Below, in pieces: positions 39,012-49,971 of a stretch of 64,000 nt of DNA (within the stretch, counting starts at the first letter, position 1; every line of letters begins with the position of its first letter). The translations under genes and the position numbers were made by a program. The stretch covers positions 62,001-126,000 of the forward strand of contig JAUICG010000005.1 in assembly GCA_030427485.1 (NCBI GenBank). The letters are read 5' to 3'. This DNA comes from Gammaproteobacteria bacterium. GTDB taxonomy: Bacteria > Pseudomonadota > Gammaproteobacteria > Pseudomonadales > Halieaceae. A model generated the notes under the pieces. The model was not told where the DNA came from, made no database searches, and was given only the letters and a program-made list of their open reading frames with translations.

Positions 39012-39620
39012 TCATGGCGCGCTGCGTTTGAGCAACACGGAATCGATGTTCTGGTTGGCCAGCAGGCTGCGCGCCTTGCTGACTGCCTCGTGGGATTCGA
39101 AGGGCCCCAGCGACACGCGGAACCAGCGCCCGCTGTCCACCGTGCTCTCTTCGATATTCGGCGTCAACCCGAGCAGCAGCAACTCGGCGCGACGCCGCTC
39201 CGCGTCTTCCTGTTGGCGAAACGACCCGGCCTGCAGGAAATAGGGTTGCGGCGCCGCCGTTGCGCCGGGTGGTTTGCTGACATCGGCGGCCGGTTCAACC
39301 GGCTCCGCCTCCTCGGCGATTTCCATGGTCTGCTCGGGCAGCAGCGTGTAAAACTCGAAGCGGGGTTTTGGGACTTCCGCTTCTTCCGCCTCGGGTTGCG
39401 CGGTACTGGCAACGCTCTCTCCGGGCGCTGTCGGCGTGGGCAGTGTACCGAGGTAGATCAGGAAGCTCAGGAACATGCCGGTGATCACGCCCGTCAGGTA
39501 GAGGCGGAAGCCCTTGCCCCGCGGCCGGGTCTCTCCCGTTTGCCGCTCTGCCTGCGCCCTGCGGGGAGCGGGCCGCTTCTTTCCGGTGTTCTGCCGGCGC
39601 TTGGCGTAATCCTGGGGCAC
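39012..39620 (-). CDS. SPOR-domain protein, FtsN-like
   Basis: The 202-residue protein has a basic cytoplasmic N terminus, one membrane helix (LYLTGVITGMFLSFLIYLG, about residues 40-58), an acidic Pro-rich linker, and a C-terminal SPOR domain (PYFLQAGSFRQQEDAERRRA to GRWFRVSLGPF). This layout is that of FtsN, which binds denuded septal peptidoglycan and triggers constriction. It follows argS, as in Pseudomonas. FtsN itself is hard to assign on sequence, so the symbol is left open. Start GTG 39620. Confidence 0.85.
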   Translation of the reverse strand: MPQDYAKRRQNTGKKRPAPRRAQAERQTGETRPRGKGFRLYLTGVITGMFLSFLIYLGTLPTPTAPGESVASTAQPEAEEAEVPKPRFEFYTLLPEQTMEIAEEAEPVEPAADVSKPPGATAAPQPYFLQAGSFRQQEDAERRRAELLLLGLTPNIEESTVDSGRWFRVSLGPFESHEAVSKARSLLANQNIDSVLLKRSAP

Positions 39621-39622
39621 GG

Positions 39623-41308
39623 TTACATCACCTCCGGGGCGGATACGCCCAACAAGTCCAGGCCATTGGCGATCACCTGGCCCACGGCCTGGCTGAGGGC
39701 GACCCTGGCGTCGCGCACGGCCTCCTCTTCGACCAGCATCTTGTGCGCGTTGTACCAGGTATGAAAGTCGCCCGCCAGGTCGCGCAGGTAGTTGGCGAGC
39801 GTGTGGGGTTCGCTGTGCAGGGCGGCGTTCTCGACCACCTCCGGGTAGCGGTCAAGCTGCCTCAGAAGGCTTTTCTCGTGCTCCTCCTGCAACTGGTCCA
39901 GGTGTTGCAGCGCGCTTTGGGGCTGCCACTGCCAGCCCTGCTCCTCGAGTTTGCGCATTACGCTGCAACTGCGCGCATGGGCGTACTGGATGTAATACAC
40001 CGGGTTATCGTTGCTCTGCGACAGCGCCAGATCGATATCAAACGTCAGCTGTGAATTGGCCGCGCGCGCGACCAGGAAAAAGCGTGTCGCATCCCGGCCG
40101 ACCTCGTCGATCAATTCGCGCAGCGTGAGGTAGCTGCCGGCGCGTTTGGATAACTTCACCTCGGCGCCGTCGCGCATGACGGTCACCATCTGGTGCAGCA
40201 CGTACTCCGGCCAGCCCTCGGGAATGCCCTGGTCCAACGCCTGCAAACCCGCGCGCACACGCGTTACGGTGCTGTGATGGTCCGCACCCTGTTCGTTGAT
40301 CACGCGCTCGAAGCCGCGCTGCCACTTGTTGAGGTGATACGCCACATCCGGCAGGAAGTAGGTGTAACCGCCCTCGCGTTTGCGCATCACGCGGTCCTTG
40401 TCGTCACCGAAGTCGGTGGTGCGCAGCCACAGCGCCCCGTCGCGCTCATAGCAGTGGCCGTTCCCGATCAGCCGCTCGACCGTGGCCTCGACAGCGCCCT
40501 GCCGGTACAGCGAGGACTCGAGAAAGTATTCATCGAAATGTACGGCGAAGGCCTTGAGATCCAGGTCCTGTTCGCGGCGCAGGTAGGCCACGGCGAACTG
40601 GCGGATGTCGTCGAGGTCGTCGGCGCGCCCGGAACCGGTGACGTGGCGGTCTTCGGCGTCGACGGTATCGCCGCGCAAATAGGCCTGCGCCAGGTCCCTG
40701 ATGTAGTCGCCGCGATAGCCGTCCTGCGGCCACTCGGGATCGTCCGGCGACACGTTCCTGCAGCGCGCCTGGACCGACAGCGCGAGGTTGTCAATCTGGG
40801 CGCCGGCATCGTTGTAGTAAAACTCGCTGGCGACATGCCAGCCGGTGGCGGCCAGCAGCCTGCACAGGCTGTCGCCCACGGCGGCGCCCCTGCCATGGCC
40901 GACATGCAGTGGCCCGGTCGGGTTGGCCGAGACAAACTCCACCTGCACCTTGCGCCCAGCCCCGGTAGTACTGGTGCCGAAGGTGCGCCCCTGCTCCAGA
41001 ATCCGCCGGATTACCGCCTGGTTGCTGTCGGCGGACAGGAAAAAATTGATAAATCCGGGGCCGGCAATTTCAGTGCGCGTTACCAGCGGGTCGGCCGGCA
41101 GCGCGTCACAGATCAGCTCGGCGAGCTCGCGCGGTTTGCGCTTTGCGGCTTTCGCCAGTGCCAGCGCAATATTGCACGCCAGATCGCCGTGGCGTTTGTC
41201 GCGGCTGCGATCGATCTGTATCTGCGGGCGGGTGTCCGCGGGGAGTACACCCTGCGCAATCAGCGTATCCAGCGCCTGTTGTAACAGTACTGTCAGTTGT
41301 TCCTTCAT
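39623..41308 (-). CDS. argS: Arginyl-tRNA synthetase
   Basis: A class I synthetase of 561 residues that charges tRNA(Arg). It has the N-terminal Add1 domain, the HIGH-type motif in [14 protein letters not shown], and KMSKS-type residues in [14 protein letters not shown]. The C-terminal DALR anticodon-binding domain is at [20 protein letters not shown] 41308; followed 2 nt later by the SPOR gene. Confidence 0.97.
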   Translation of the reverse strand: MKEQLTVLLQQALDTLIAQGVLPADTRPQIQIDRSRDKRHGDLACNIALALAKAAKRKPRELAELICDALPADPLVTRTEIAGPGFINFFLSADSNQAVIRRILEQGRTFGTSTTGAGRKVQVEFVSANPTGPLHVGHGRGAAVGDSLCRLLAATGWHVASEFYYNDAGAQIDNLALSVQARCRNVSPDDPEWPQDGYRGDYIRDLAQAYLRGDTVDAEDRHVTGSGRADDLDDIRQFAVAYLRREQDLDLKAFAVHFDEYFLESSLYRQGAVEATVERLIGNGHCYERDGALWLRTTDFGDDKDRVMRKREGGYTYFLPDVAYHLNKWQRGFERVINEQGADHHSTVTRVRAGLQALDQGIPEGWPEYVLHQMVTVMRDGAEVKLSKRAGSYLTLRELIDEVGRDATRFFLVARAANSQLTFDIDLALSQSNDNPVYYIQYAHARSCSVMRKLEEQGWQWQPQSALQHLDQLQEEHEKSLLRQLDRYPEVVENAALHSEPHTLANYLRDLAGDFHTWYNAHKMLVEEEAVRDARVALSQAVGQVIANGLDLLGVSAPEVM

Positions 41309-41462
41309 GTTCTGGGGGTGTACCTGGGCAGTGTCAATGGGTTACCGGGTCATAGGATGCGTTATAGGGGCCTGTGCCGAGTGGCGCGCGTTCGCGAGCG
41401 GGCCCGGTCGCGCAGTTTACCATCATTCGCGCGCGCCGTGGCCAGTCCGCGCGGGCCTGTGC

Positions 41463-43661
41463 CTAGAAGACCTCCAGCGGGTCGACATCGATGGACCAGT
41501 TCAGCCCCTGGCGGGTCGGCAGCGGTTCCGCATTGGCCACCAGCAGTCCGGCCGCGGCCTGCGCCGACCTGCGATCCGGTGCTGTCAGCAATAGCTGGCA
41601 GCGGTATTTGCCGGCGCGGCGCTGCATCGGTGACGGCAGTGGTCCTATCAGGCTGGCGCCGGCGGGCAGGTGCGGCGCGCAGCGCTGGCGCAGGGTCTGC
41701 AGGAACTGCTCGCCGTACTCGGCGTTCGGGCAGTCGGTGCGCAGCAATACCAGGTGTCCCGCGGGGGGCAGTCCTGCCGCCTGTCGCTGCCTGAGCAGGC
41801 TGCGCGCCTGGTCCGCGTAGCTGGTGTGCAGCATCGCGACCAGTGCCGGGTGGTCGGGGTAGTGTGTTTGCAGGAGTACGCTGCCGGCGAGTTCGGCGCG
41901 CCCGGCGCGCCCGGCCACCTGGGTGAGGAGCTGCGCCATGCGCTCTTCGCCGCGAAAATCGGCGCTGAACAGCAGTGCGTCGGCATCGATAACCGCCACC
42001 AGGCTGACCGCGGGGAAGTGGTGGCCCTTGGTGAGCATCTGGGTGCCGAGCAGGATACAGGGCTCGCCGCGGTTGACTTCGTCGGCCAGCGCCTGCATCG
42101 CGTCACGGCCGTGGATGGAGTCGCTGTCCACACGGTGCACCGGCCATTGTTCAAACCGCGCTCGCAGGAAATCCTCGGTTTGTTCCGTGCCGAGGCCGGC
42201 GGCCAGCAGGCGTTCGCTGTGGCACTGCGGGCACTGCCGGTGCAGCACCGCGCTGGCGCCGCAGTGGTGGCAGCGCAGCCGGCGCCGCCGGCGGTGCACC
42301 GTCAATCGCGCGTCACAGGCGCGACACTCCGCAATCCAGCCGCAATCGTGACACTGCAACGTGGGTGCGTAACCGCGGCGATTCAGAAACAGCAGCACCT
42401 GTTGTCCCTGCTGCAATGTCTGCTCCACGGCGGCGACCAGGGTGTCGGACAGGCCCGCCTGTAACGCCTGCTTGCGCACATCCAGGGCGCGGATCTCCGG
42501 CATGCCGCCGCTGCTGGCGCGCCGCGTGAGTTGCTGATGCCGGTAGCGTCCGGCCTGCGCGTTGTGAATGCTTTCCAGCGAGGGTGTCGCACTGCCGAGC
42601 AGGATCGGGCAGTCGTGTATCTGGGCGCGCTTGACCGCGACATCGCGGGCCGAGTAGCGAAAGCCGTCCTGTTGTTTATAGGAACCGTCGTGTTCTTCAT
42701 CCACGATGAACAATCCCGGCCGCGCGAGCGGCGTGAAGATTGCGGACCGGGTGCCGATGACAATCTGCGCCGCGCCGCTGCGCGCATCCTCCCAGGCGCG
42801 ATAGCGCTCGGCATCGGTCAGCCCCGAGTGCAGCACGGCGATGGTGGCCGCAAAGCGTTGCTCGAAGCGGGCCAGCGTCTGCGGCGTCAGCCCGATCTCG
42901 GGCACCAGCACCAGCGCCTGCTGTTCCCGCTGCAGGCAGGCGGCGATCAACTGCAGGTAGATTTCGGTCTTGCCGCTACCGGTCACGCCCTCCAGCAAGT
43001 GGCAGCTAAAGCCCGCGCCAGCGGCCGTGAAGCTCTGCAGTGCGGCGGCCTGTTCATCATTCAGGGCCAGTCCCGGTCTTGCTTCCGCGAAAAGTGAGTG
43101 CCCACTTATCATGCAGGGCTCGATCAGCCGCTTTTCCTGCAGGCTGCGCAAGACGGCGCTGCTGATACCGTGGTTTTTCAGTTCGGCGCCGGCCACGCGC
43201 GCCTGCTGCCGCAGCAGGCCGACGGCCTGCGCCTGCCTGGCGGAACGCGGCAGCGCCTCCTCGGGGAGTCCTTTGCCCCGGGCGGTAAGCTGCCAGCCGG
43301 GCGTGCCGGGAGGCTGTTGCGGCTTGCCCTCGCGCAGCCGTTTCGGGAACAGGGTGCCGTACACCTCGCCCAGCGGGTGATGGTAGTAGCGGGCGGCCCA
43401 GTGGCACAGTTGCAGCAGCTGCGGCTCCACCAGCGGGGTTTCGTCCAGCAACGCCAGCGCCGGCTTCAATGCAGCGGCCTCCACCGCGCTCTCGGCGCAG
43501 ACTTCGAGCAGGTAGCCGGTCAACTCGCGACTGCCGAAAGGGACGCGCAGCCGCACGCCCGGCTGCAGGCTGTCGACCCGGGCCTGGCTCATGCCCTCGG
43601 GGGGAAGATAATCAAATGTTCGGCGCAGGGGCGAAGGAATTGCCAGGCGGAGTACGGACAT
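41463..43661 (-). CDS. priA: Primosomal replication restart helicase PriA
   Basis: PriA recognises stalled forks and reloads DnaB. The 732-residue protein has the N-terminal 3'-DNA-binding domain (FDYLPPEGMSQARVDSLQPG), Walker A LEGVTGSGKTEIY, DEEH (FIVDEEHDGSYKQQDGFRYS), eight zinc-binding cysteines from CHDCGWIAECRACD to CPQC, and motif VI QVAGRAGRA. ATG 43661 is preferred to the TTG one codon upstream. Confidence 0.97.
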   Translation of the reverse strand: MSVLRLAIPSPLRRTFDYLPPEGMSQARVDSLQPGVRLRVPFGSRELTGYLLEVCAESAVEAAALKPALALLDETPLVEPQLLQLCHWAARYYHHPLGEVYGTLFPKRLREGKPQQPPGTPGWQLTARGKGLPEEALPRSARQAQAVGLLRQQARVAGAELKNHGISSAVLRSLQEKRLIEPCMISGHSLFAEARPGLALNDEQAAALQSFTAAGAGFSCHLLEGVTGSGKTEIYLQLIAACLQREQQALVLVPEIGLTPQTLARFEQRFAATIAVLHSGLTDAERYRAWEDARSGAAQIVIGTRSAIFTPLARPGLFIVDEEHDGSYKQQDGFRYSARDVAVKRAQIHDCPILLGSATPSLESIHNAQAGRYRHQQLTRRASSGGMPEIRALDVRKQALQAGLSDTLVAAVEQTLQQGQQVLLFLNRRGYAPTLQCHDCGWIAECRACDARLTVHRRRRRLRCHHCGASAVLHRQCPQCHSERLLAAGLGTEQTEDFLRARFEQWPVHRVDSDSIHGRDAMQALADEVNRGEPCILLGTQMLTKGHHFPAVSLVAVIDADALLFSADFRGEERMAQLLTQVAGRAGRAELAGSVLLQTHYPDHPALVAMLHTSYADQARSLLRQRQAAGLPPAGHLVLLRTDCPNAEYGEQFLQTLRQRCAPHLPAGASLIGPLPSPMQRRAGKYRCQLLLTAPDRRSAQAAAGLLVANAEPLPTRQGLNWSIDVDPLEVF

Positions 43662-43712
43662 CAAGCCCCTTTGTTACACACGGGTATTACGCGAAACGGG
43701 TTGCAAACCGGG

Positions 43713-43721
43713 ATTGTAGCA
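43713..43721 (-). promoter_or_regulatory. Probable extended -10 of priA
   Basis: On the minus strand the sequence is TGC-TACAAT, an extended -10. The start of transcription would be near 43706, giving a leader of about 45 nt. The weak -35 position (43736-43741) falls in the outer arm of the neighbouring palindromic element. Confidence 0.5.
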
Positions 43722-43733
43722 AAAGCCCGCGCG

Positions 43734-43936
43734 GTGTCTCAGTTTGAAAACTGACCTACTTCGAGAGCCTGAGAGGCGGGGTGGCGGTCGGGACACCGGA
43801 GCGCCGGCCGCGCCAAAAAACGCACGTCCATGTGCAGGCGCGGCCGGCGAGGCTCGGGTGGCGACGTCCTGTCGCCACACGGTCCCGACCGCCACCCCGC
43901 CTCTCAGGCTCACACAGTCTATTTTCAAACTGACAC
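43734..43936 (+). repeat. Palindromic element, copy 2 (with a 13-bp inner stem extension)
   Basis: The main stem arms 43765-43794 and 43882-43911 are complementary at all 30 positions. The outer arms (43734-43750 and 43921-43936) pair over 15 bp with a 2-nt bulge. The core has GCACG-TCCA-TGTGC (43822-43835) and the invariant hairpin 43858-43878. This copy alone has an extra inner stem, CGCCGGCCGCGCC at 43802-43814 and its exact complement at 43837-43849. The element fills most of the 446-bp gap between the divergent priA and rpmE promoters. Confidence 0.93.
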
Positions 43937-43955
43937 TACCAAATCCCGCGGCCTA

Positions 43956-43983
43956 TTGCTTATCGCACCGTCTCTGGTAAGAT
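43956..43983 (+). promoter_or_regulatory. Promoter of rpmE
   Basis: TTGCTT (43956-43961) and TAAGAT (43978-43983) with a 16-bp spacer. Transcription would start near 43990, leaving a leader of about 118 nt before rpmE. The leader contains several GC-rich inverted repeats; leader-based autoregulation by L31 is known in gammaproteobacteria, but I cannot confirm that structure here. Confidence 0.62.
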
Positions 43984-44107
43984 GCCCGCCTATTTTTTGA
44001 GCGGCTCATGCTGCGTGGCTTCCGCCCGCAGCGGTTCAACTCTCCCAGCGAGGTGCGGTGCCCGGCAACGATCGGGTGGCGGCACTCATGACCAGGAGTT
44101 CAAGGTA

Positions 44108-44323
44108 ATGAAAGCAGATATACACCCCAAATACGAAGCGGTTACCGCCACCTGCAGTTGCGGTAACACCATACAGACGCGTTCCACACGTTGCGAGGAT
44201 TTCCATGTCGACGTGTGCTCGGCGTGTCATCCCTTCTATACCGGCAAGCAAAAGATTGTCGACAGCGGCGGTCGCGTCGATCGTTTTAACAAGCGCTTTG
44301 GTGGACGCGGCATCAAACGTTGA
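44108..44323 (+). CDS. rpmE: 50S ribosomal protein L31
   Basis: L31 bridges the two ribosomal subunits. The 71-residue protein is the zinc-binding (C+) form: cysteines in TCSCGNT and VCSACHPF. It starts [20 protein letters not shown] at ATG 44108 with AAGG just upstream. It is divergent from priA as in Pseudomonas. Confidence 0.97.
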   Translation: MKADIHPKYEAVTATCSCGNTIQTRSTRCEDFHVDVCSACHPFYTGKQKIVDSGGRVDRFNKRFGGRGIKR

Positions 44324-44357
44324 GGTAGGGTTAACGCAGGCATCTGCGATACCAGTA

Positions 44358-44391
44358 AAGCGCCATAGCCCCAAAGGGCTGGCGCTTTTTT
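44358..44391 (+). terminator. Rho-independent terminator after rpmE
   Basis: AAGCGCCATAGCCC (44358-44371) pairs with GGGCTGGCGCTT (44376-44387) apart from a one-base bulge, followed by a run of Ts. It lies 35 bp after the rpmE stop. Confidence 0.85.
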
Positions 44392-44482
44392 ATTCTCTTT
44401 TACCTGTTGCAGCGAAGGTGTGCCCGTGAATCGATCCAGCTCCATTCCCGTCGAAATGCCGATGAGCGCAGGTGGTGATGCC

Positions 44483-45736
44483 ATGTCCCGAGACCTGAAA
44501 GAAGACGCCCTCGCCTATCACGCTGAACCCGTGCCCGGGAAAATCAGCATCGAACTCTCCAAGCCCGCCGAAAGCCTGCGCGACCTGGCGCTCGCCTACA
44601 GTCCCGGAGTCGCCGAGCCCTGTCGTGAGATCGCGGGCGACCCCGGCGACGCCTACCGCTATACCGGCAAGGGCAACCTGGTAGCCGTGATCAGCAACGG
44701 CACCGCCGTGCTGGGACTGGGCAATCTCGGGAGCCTGGCGAGCAAGCCGGTGATGGAGGGCAAGGCGCTGCTGTTCAAGCGCTTTGCGGGGGTCAACGCC
44801 ATCGACATCGAAGTGGACTCGGAAGATTCACAGGAGTTTATCGCCACGGTCGCGCGCATCGCCGGCACGTTTGGCGGGATAAACCTCGAAGACATCAGGG
44901 CGCCGGAGTGTTTTGAGATCGAATCAGCCCTGATCCAACAGTGCGATATCCCGGTGTTCCACGATGACCAGCACGGCACTGCGATCGTCACAGCCGCGGG
45001 GTTGATCAACGCCCTCGAAATACAGGGCAAGTCGCTGGAAACCGCCGTGATCACCTGCCTGGGCGCGGGTTCGGCGGCAATCGCCTGCATGCGCCTGCTG
45101 ATCAGCATGGGCGCCCGCCGCGAGAATATTTTCATGCTCGATCGACGGGGCGTGATTTACGAGGGGCGCGAAGGGGTCAATGCCTACAAGCAGGAATTTG
45201 CCAACAACACGGACAAGCGTACGCTGACCGATGCCATTGCCGGTGCCGATGTCTTCATCGGCCTGTCCGGGGCGGACCTGTTGAGCCCCGCGATGTTGTT
45301 GTCGATGGCGCCCCGTCCGGTGGTGTTCGCCTGCTCCAACCCGGACCCCGAGATCAAACCCGAACTGGCGCTGGCCACCCGTGACGACCTGATCATCGCG
45401 ACCGGCAGGTCGGATTATCCCAACCAGGTGAACAATGTGCTGGGCTTCCCGTTTATCTTTCGCGGCGCGCTGGATGTCCGCGCATCGCTGATCAACGAGG
45501 AGATGAAAGTGGCCGCCGTAATGGCGCTGAGCGCGCTGGCGCGCGAACCGGTCAGCGCCGAGGTGCTGGCCGCTGTCGGTCGCGAGACGCTGGCCTTCGG
45601 TCCGGAATACATCATCCCGAACCCCCTCGACAGCCGCTTGCTGACATGGGTTGCCCCGGCGGTGGCCAGGGCCGCGGTCGACAGCGGTGTTGCCGCGATT
45701 CCGTACCCGCGGGACTACCTCAAAACAGGTCGTTGA
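44483..45736 (+). CDS. Malic enzyme, NADP-type, without phosphotransacetylase domain
   Basis: The enzyme decarboxylates malate to pyruvate. The 417-residue protein has YSPGVAEPCREIA, the metal and substrate residues around NLEDIRAPECFEIE and FHDDQHGTAIV, the cofactor fold CLGAGSAAIACMRLL and FACSNPDPEI. It is short, lacking the C-terminal PTA domain of MaeB. AGGTGG lies 7 nt before ATG 44483 (MSRDLKEDALAYH); GTG 44420 in the same frame is possible. NAD versus NADP preference is not readable. Its end overlaps the convergent mrcA by 17 bp. Confidence 0.92.
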   Translation: MSRDLKEDALAYHAEPVPGKISIELSKPAESLRDLALAYSPGVAEPCREIAGDPGDAYRYTGKGNLVAVISNGTAVLGLGNLGSLASKPVMEGKALLFKRFAGVNAIDIEVDSEDSQEFIATVARIAGTFGGINLEDIRAPECFEIESALIQQCDIPVFHDDQHGTAIVTAAGLINALEIQGKSLETAVITCLGAGSAAIACMRLLISMGARRENIFMLDRRGVIYEGREGVNAYKQEFANNTDKRTLTDAIAGADVFIGLSGADLLSPAMLLSMAPRPVVFACSNPDPEIKPELALATRDDLIIATGRSDYPNQVNNVLGFPFIFRGALDVRASLINEEMKVAAVMALSALAREPVSAEVLAAVGRETLAFGPEYIIPNPLDSRLLTWVAPAVARAAVDSGVAAIPYPRDYLKTGR

Positions 45737-48161
45737 CCTCGTCGTAAAGGCTGCTGTCGCTCTCGCGGCGGCCGCTGCGTCGCCCGCTGCTCGAGGGCGC
45801 GGTCTCGCGCTTGAAATACTCGAATATCGCGTTGCCCTGGCCGGGGCTCGCCGGCTGCCCGGTCTGCGGATCAATCCTGACCGTGACGATACCCGGCGGC
45901 ATCGGGCGTTCCTGTTCCGGGCTGTCCTGCAGCGCCTCGCGCATGTAATCGATCCAGATGGGCAGCGCCGCGGTGCCGCCAAATTCCCTGCGGCCCAGCG
46001 GGGTGTAATTGTCGAAACCCACCCAGGTGGTGGTCACCACGTCGCGGTTGTAGCCGGAGAACCAGACGTCCATCGGGCCGTTGGTGGTGCCGGTTTTCCC
46101 GCCGATGTCACTGCGCTCCAGCACCAGCGCGCGCCGCCCGGTACCGCGCGTGATGACGTCCTTCAGGATACTGTCGATGATGAAATTCACCCGTGCGTCC
46201 ATCACGCGCGGCGCCGGCGGCAGTTCCACCGCCGCGGGGGACTCCGCCGCCAGGATTTCCTCCATGCTCATCTCCTCGCCGTCGTCCTCCACGGCGGCCG
46301 GTGGCCCGTCGCAATCCCGGCACACCGTCGGTGGCAGGGCTTCGAACACGGTGTCGCCATTGAGGTCCTCGACGCGCTGGATCAGGTAGGGCTCCACGCG
46401 GTAACCGCCGTTGGCCAGCACGGCGTAACCCTTGGCCAGTTCCAGCGGGGTGATGCTCTGGGTGCCGAGCGCGAGCGACAGTTCGGGGACGTAAGAGGAC
46501 GTATCGAAGCCCAGGTTGTTGGCATACTTGATCAGGCGTTTGACGCCCAGCCGTTGCAGCAGGCGGATGGAGACCAGGTTGCGCGACTTGGTCAGGGCCC
46601 AGCGCAGCCGGGTGGGGCCGTAAAACTTGCCCTCGTCGTTCTCCGGCCGCCACAGGTCGTCCTGCGAGCCGCCGTCGAGGACGATCGGTGCGTCGTTGAT
46701 GATGGTCGCCGCGGTGAAGCCCGCATCGAACGCCGCACTGTAGAGGAAGGGTTTGAAGTTGGAGCCCGGCTGGCGCTGGGCCTGGGTGGCGCGATTGAAC
46801 TTGCTCTTCTCGAAGCCGATACCGCCAACGATACTGACGATGGCGCCGTTGTCGGGGTTCAGCGATACCAGTGCCGCCTGCGCCGCGGGCAGTTGCGCCA
46901 GCTGCCATGCCCCCTCCTCGTCCCGCGCCACCCGTATCAGGTCGCCTATCGCCAGCAGTTTGGCTACCGGCTGCTGCGCTGCGTCGGTCGCGTTTTCGCT
47001 GAGGTAGGGCCGCGCCTGGCGAATGCCGTTTTCCCAGGGCAGGTCGGGCGTGCTGCCGTCGGCGAGCAGCAGGGTTGCCTTGTCCTCGGCGACCGAGGTG
47101 ACGATCGCGGGCTCAAGGTCGCCCACGGGGGGCGCCTCCCGGAGGGCCGCCCGCCAGTCCGCGATGGTCTCCGCGTCCGTGCCCCGCGGCGGCAGCTTAC
47201 GCTCGGGCCCGCGATAGCCGTGCCGTTTGTCGTATGCGATGAGGCCATCCACCACCGCCCGGGTGGCGACGCGCTGCAACTCACTGTCGATGGTGGTGAA
47301 CACGTGGTAACCGTTGGTATACGCATCCAGGCCGTAGCGCTGCACCATTTCCTGCCGCGCCATTTCCGCGGCGTAGTGCGCGGCAAAACCCAGTTGAGCG
47401 CCCCAGAGGCGGGCGCCATCGACCTCCGCCACGGCGCTTTCATACTCCTCCCGGGTGATGTAGCCCAGCGTGTACATGCGCCCCAGGATCCAGTCGCGGC
47501 GCTCCTTGCCTTCCTCCGGCCCGGTGACCGGGTTGATGCGGGAGGGCGCCTTGGGCACGCCCGCCAGCATCGCGTGCTGGGCGAGACTCAACTCGCTGAT
47601 GGGCTTGCCGTAGTAGACCTGTGAGGCGGCCTCGAAGCCGTAAGAGCGGTGGCCGAGAAAAATACGGTTGAAATACAACTCGAATATCTCCTCTTTGTCG
47701 AGGCTGCGCTCGATCTCGATGGCGAGCAGTATCTCGTTGAATTTGCGGATGAATGTGCGGTCGCGGTTCAGGAAGTAATTGCGCGCCACCTGCATGGTCA
47801 GCGTACTGCCGCCGGAGCCCTTTTCGCCGGTGAGCACCAGTTCGGAGGTGGCGCGCATGAGGCCCATCACGTCCACCCCGCGATGCACGAAATAGTTGTC
47901 GTCCTCCGCCGCCAGCAGCGCCTTGATGAATTGCTCGGGAATCTCCTCAAAGGGCAGCGGACTGCGTTTTTGCTCGCCGAACTGGCCGATCAGTTCGCCG
48001 TCGCGCGTGTACACGAGCATCGGCGTTTGCAGTTTCACGTCGCGCAGTGTCTCGACATCCGGCAGGTCGGGGCTCAGGTACAGGAAGACCCCGGCCAGTA
48101 ACCACAGCGCACCCAGGCATCCGAACACGGACAGTCTCAAAACGATTCTTAGGAAGCTCAT
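45720..48161 (-). CDS. mrcA: Penicillin-binding protein 1A
   Basis: A bifunctional peptidoglycan synthase of 813 residues anchored by an N-terminal helix (LSVFGCLGALWLLAGVFLYL). The GT51 domain has EDDNYFVHRGVD and GGSTLTMQVARN. An OB-like insertion follows. The transpeptidase motifs are SNFK (SxxK, PGSNFKPFLY), SRN (TKSRNLVS) and KTGT (GGKTGTTNGPMD). Divergence from pilM is the usual arrangement in Pseudomonas (ponA-pilM). Confidence 0.96.
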   Translation of the reverse strand: MSFLRIVLRLSVFGCLGALWLLAGVFLYLSPDLPDVETLRDVKLQTPMLVYTRDGELIGQFGEQKRSPLPFEEIPEQFIKALLAAEDDNYFVHRGVDVMGLMRATSELVLTGEKGSGGSTLTMQVARNYFLNRDRTFIRKFNEILLAIEIERSLDKEEIFELYFNRIFLGHRSYGFEAASQVYYGKPISELSLAQHAMLAGVPKAPSRINPVTGPEEGKERRDWILGRMYTLGYITREEYESAVAEVDGARLWGAQLGFAAHYAAEMARQEMVQRYGLDAYTNGYHVFTTIDSELQRVATRAVVDGLIAYDKRHGYRGPERKLPPRGTDAETIADWRAALREAPPVGDLEPAIVTSVAEDKATLLLADGSTPDLPWENGIRQARPYLSENATDAAQQPVAKLLAIGDLIRVARDEEGAWQLAQLPAAQAALVSLNPDNGAIVSIVGGIGFEKSKFNRATQAQRQPGSNFKPFLYSAAFDAGFTAATIINDAPIVLDGGSQDDLWRPENDEGKFYGPTRLRWALTKSRNLVSIRLLQRLGVKRLIKYANNLGFDTSSYVPELSLALGTQSITPLELAKGYAVLANGGYRVEPYLIQRVEDLNGDTVFEALPPTVCRDCDGPPAAVEDDGEEMSMEEILAAESPAAVELPPAPRVMDARVNFIIDSILKDVITRGTGRRALVLERSDIGGKTGTTNGPMDVWFSGYNRDVVTTTWVGFDNYTPLGRREFGGTAALPIWIDYMREALQDSPEQERPMPPGIVTVRIDPQTGQPASPGQGNAIFEYFKRETAPSSSGRRSGRRESDSSLYDEVNDLF

Positions 48162-48246
48162 TTATCCCTTTAGAAAACAATTGCTTAGCGGAGCCGGTGA
48201 CAGCGGTACTGGTGGTCGATTGGTAATTATAAGCTTTTTTTGTGTT

Positions 48247-48275
48247 TTGATAAGTTTTGGGCTGTGGTATATCTA
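48247..48275 (+). promoter_or_regulatory. Probable promoter of pilMNOPQ
   Basis: TTGATA (48247-48252) and TATCTA (48270-48275) with 17 bp between them, within an AT-rich 173-bp gap that contrasts with the surrounding DNA. It drives towards pilM; the mrcA promoter must lie in the same gap on the other strand. Confidence 0.5.
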
Positions 48276-48325
48276 ACATTAATGTATCGTTGCATAAAAA
48301 CATCCTAAGTTAGTGATACTGATAG

Positions 48326-49398
<1,073 letters not shown>

Positions 49399-49399
<1 letters not shown>

Positions 49400-49968
49400 T
49401 GGCACAGATCAACTTACTGCCCTGGCGGGAGGAACGTCGCCAGGAGCTGAAAAAGGAATTCCTGACCACCGTCGCCCTGGTGATTGCGCTCGCCGCCGGG
49501 CTGGTGCTGCTCGCGGACCGGGTCGTCAACAGCCAGATCGACAACCAGAATGCGCGCAATGGGTACCTGACCGAGAACATCAAGGAGCTGGACAAGCAGG
49601 TCGCTGAAATCCGCGATTTGCAGAAGCGACGCAACCAGCTACTGGACCGTATGCGCGTCATCCAGGAGCTGCAGGGCAACCGGCCGATTATCGTGCGGGT
49701 GCTGGACCAGCTGGTCCGCACCGTGCCGGACGGGGTTTTTTACACCAAGCTCACCACCGCCGGGAAGAAAATCAGCATCAGTGGCGTCGCTGAATCCAAC
49801 AATCGCGTGTCGAGCCTGATGCGGCGCCTGGAGGCGTCAGACTGGTTGGCGAACCCGAATCTCGACAAGGTGCATGAAGCCCGCGAGTTCGGTGAGCAGG
49901 CCAACCGGTTCGAGTTGAGCGTTACCGTGGAAGCGCCGGCCATGGAAGAAGGCCTGGAAGAAGGGTGA
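49399..49968 (+). CDS. pilN: Type IV pilus assembly protein PilN
   Basis: An inner membrane protein of 189 residues: a cytoplasmic N terminus MAQINLLPWREERR (the INLLPWR motif binds PilM), one membrane helix (residues ~22-40), a coiled coil, and a periplasmic ferredoxin-like domain. Its ATG shares a base with the pilM stop. Confidence 0.96.
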
Positions 49969-49971
49969 ACG

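Noticed and set aside
43734..43936. Palindromic elements as miniature transposable elements with terminal repeats
   Set aside because: No direct target duplications flank copies 1 or 2, and the outer arms differ between copies and are broken in copy 4. Not excluded, but not supported.
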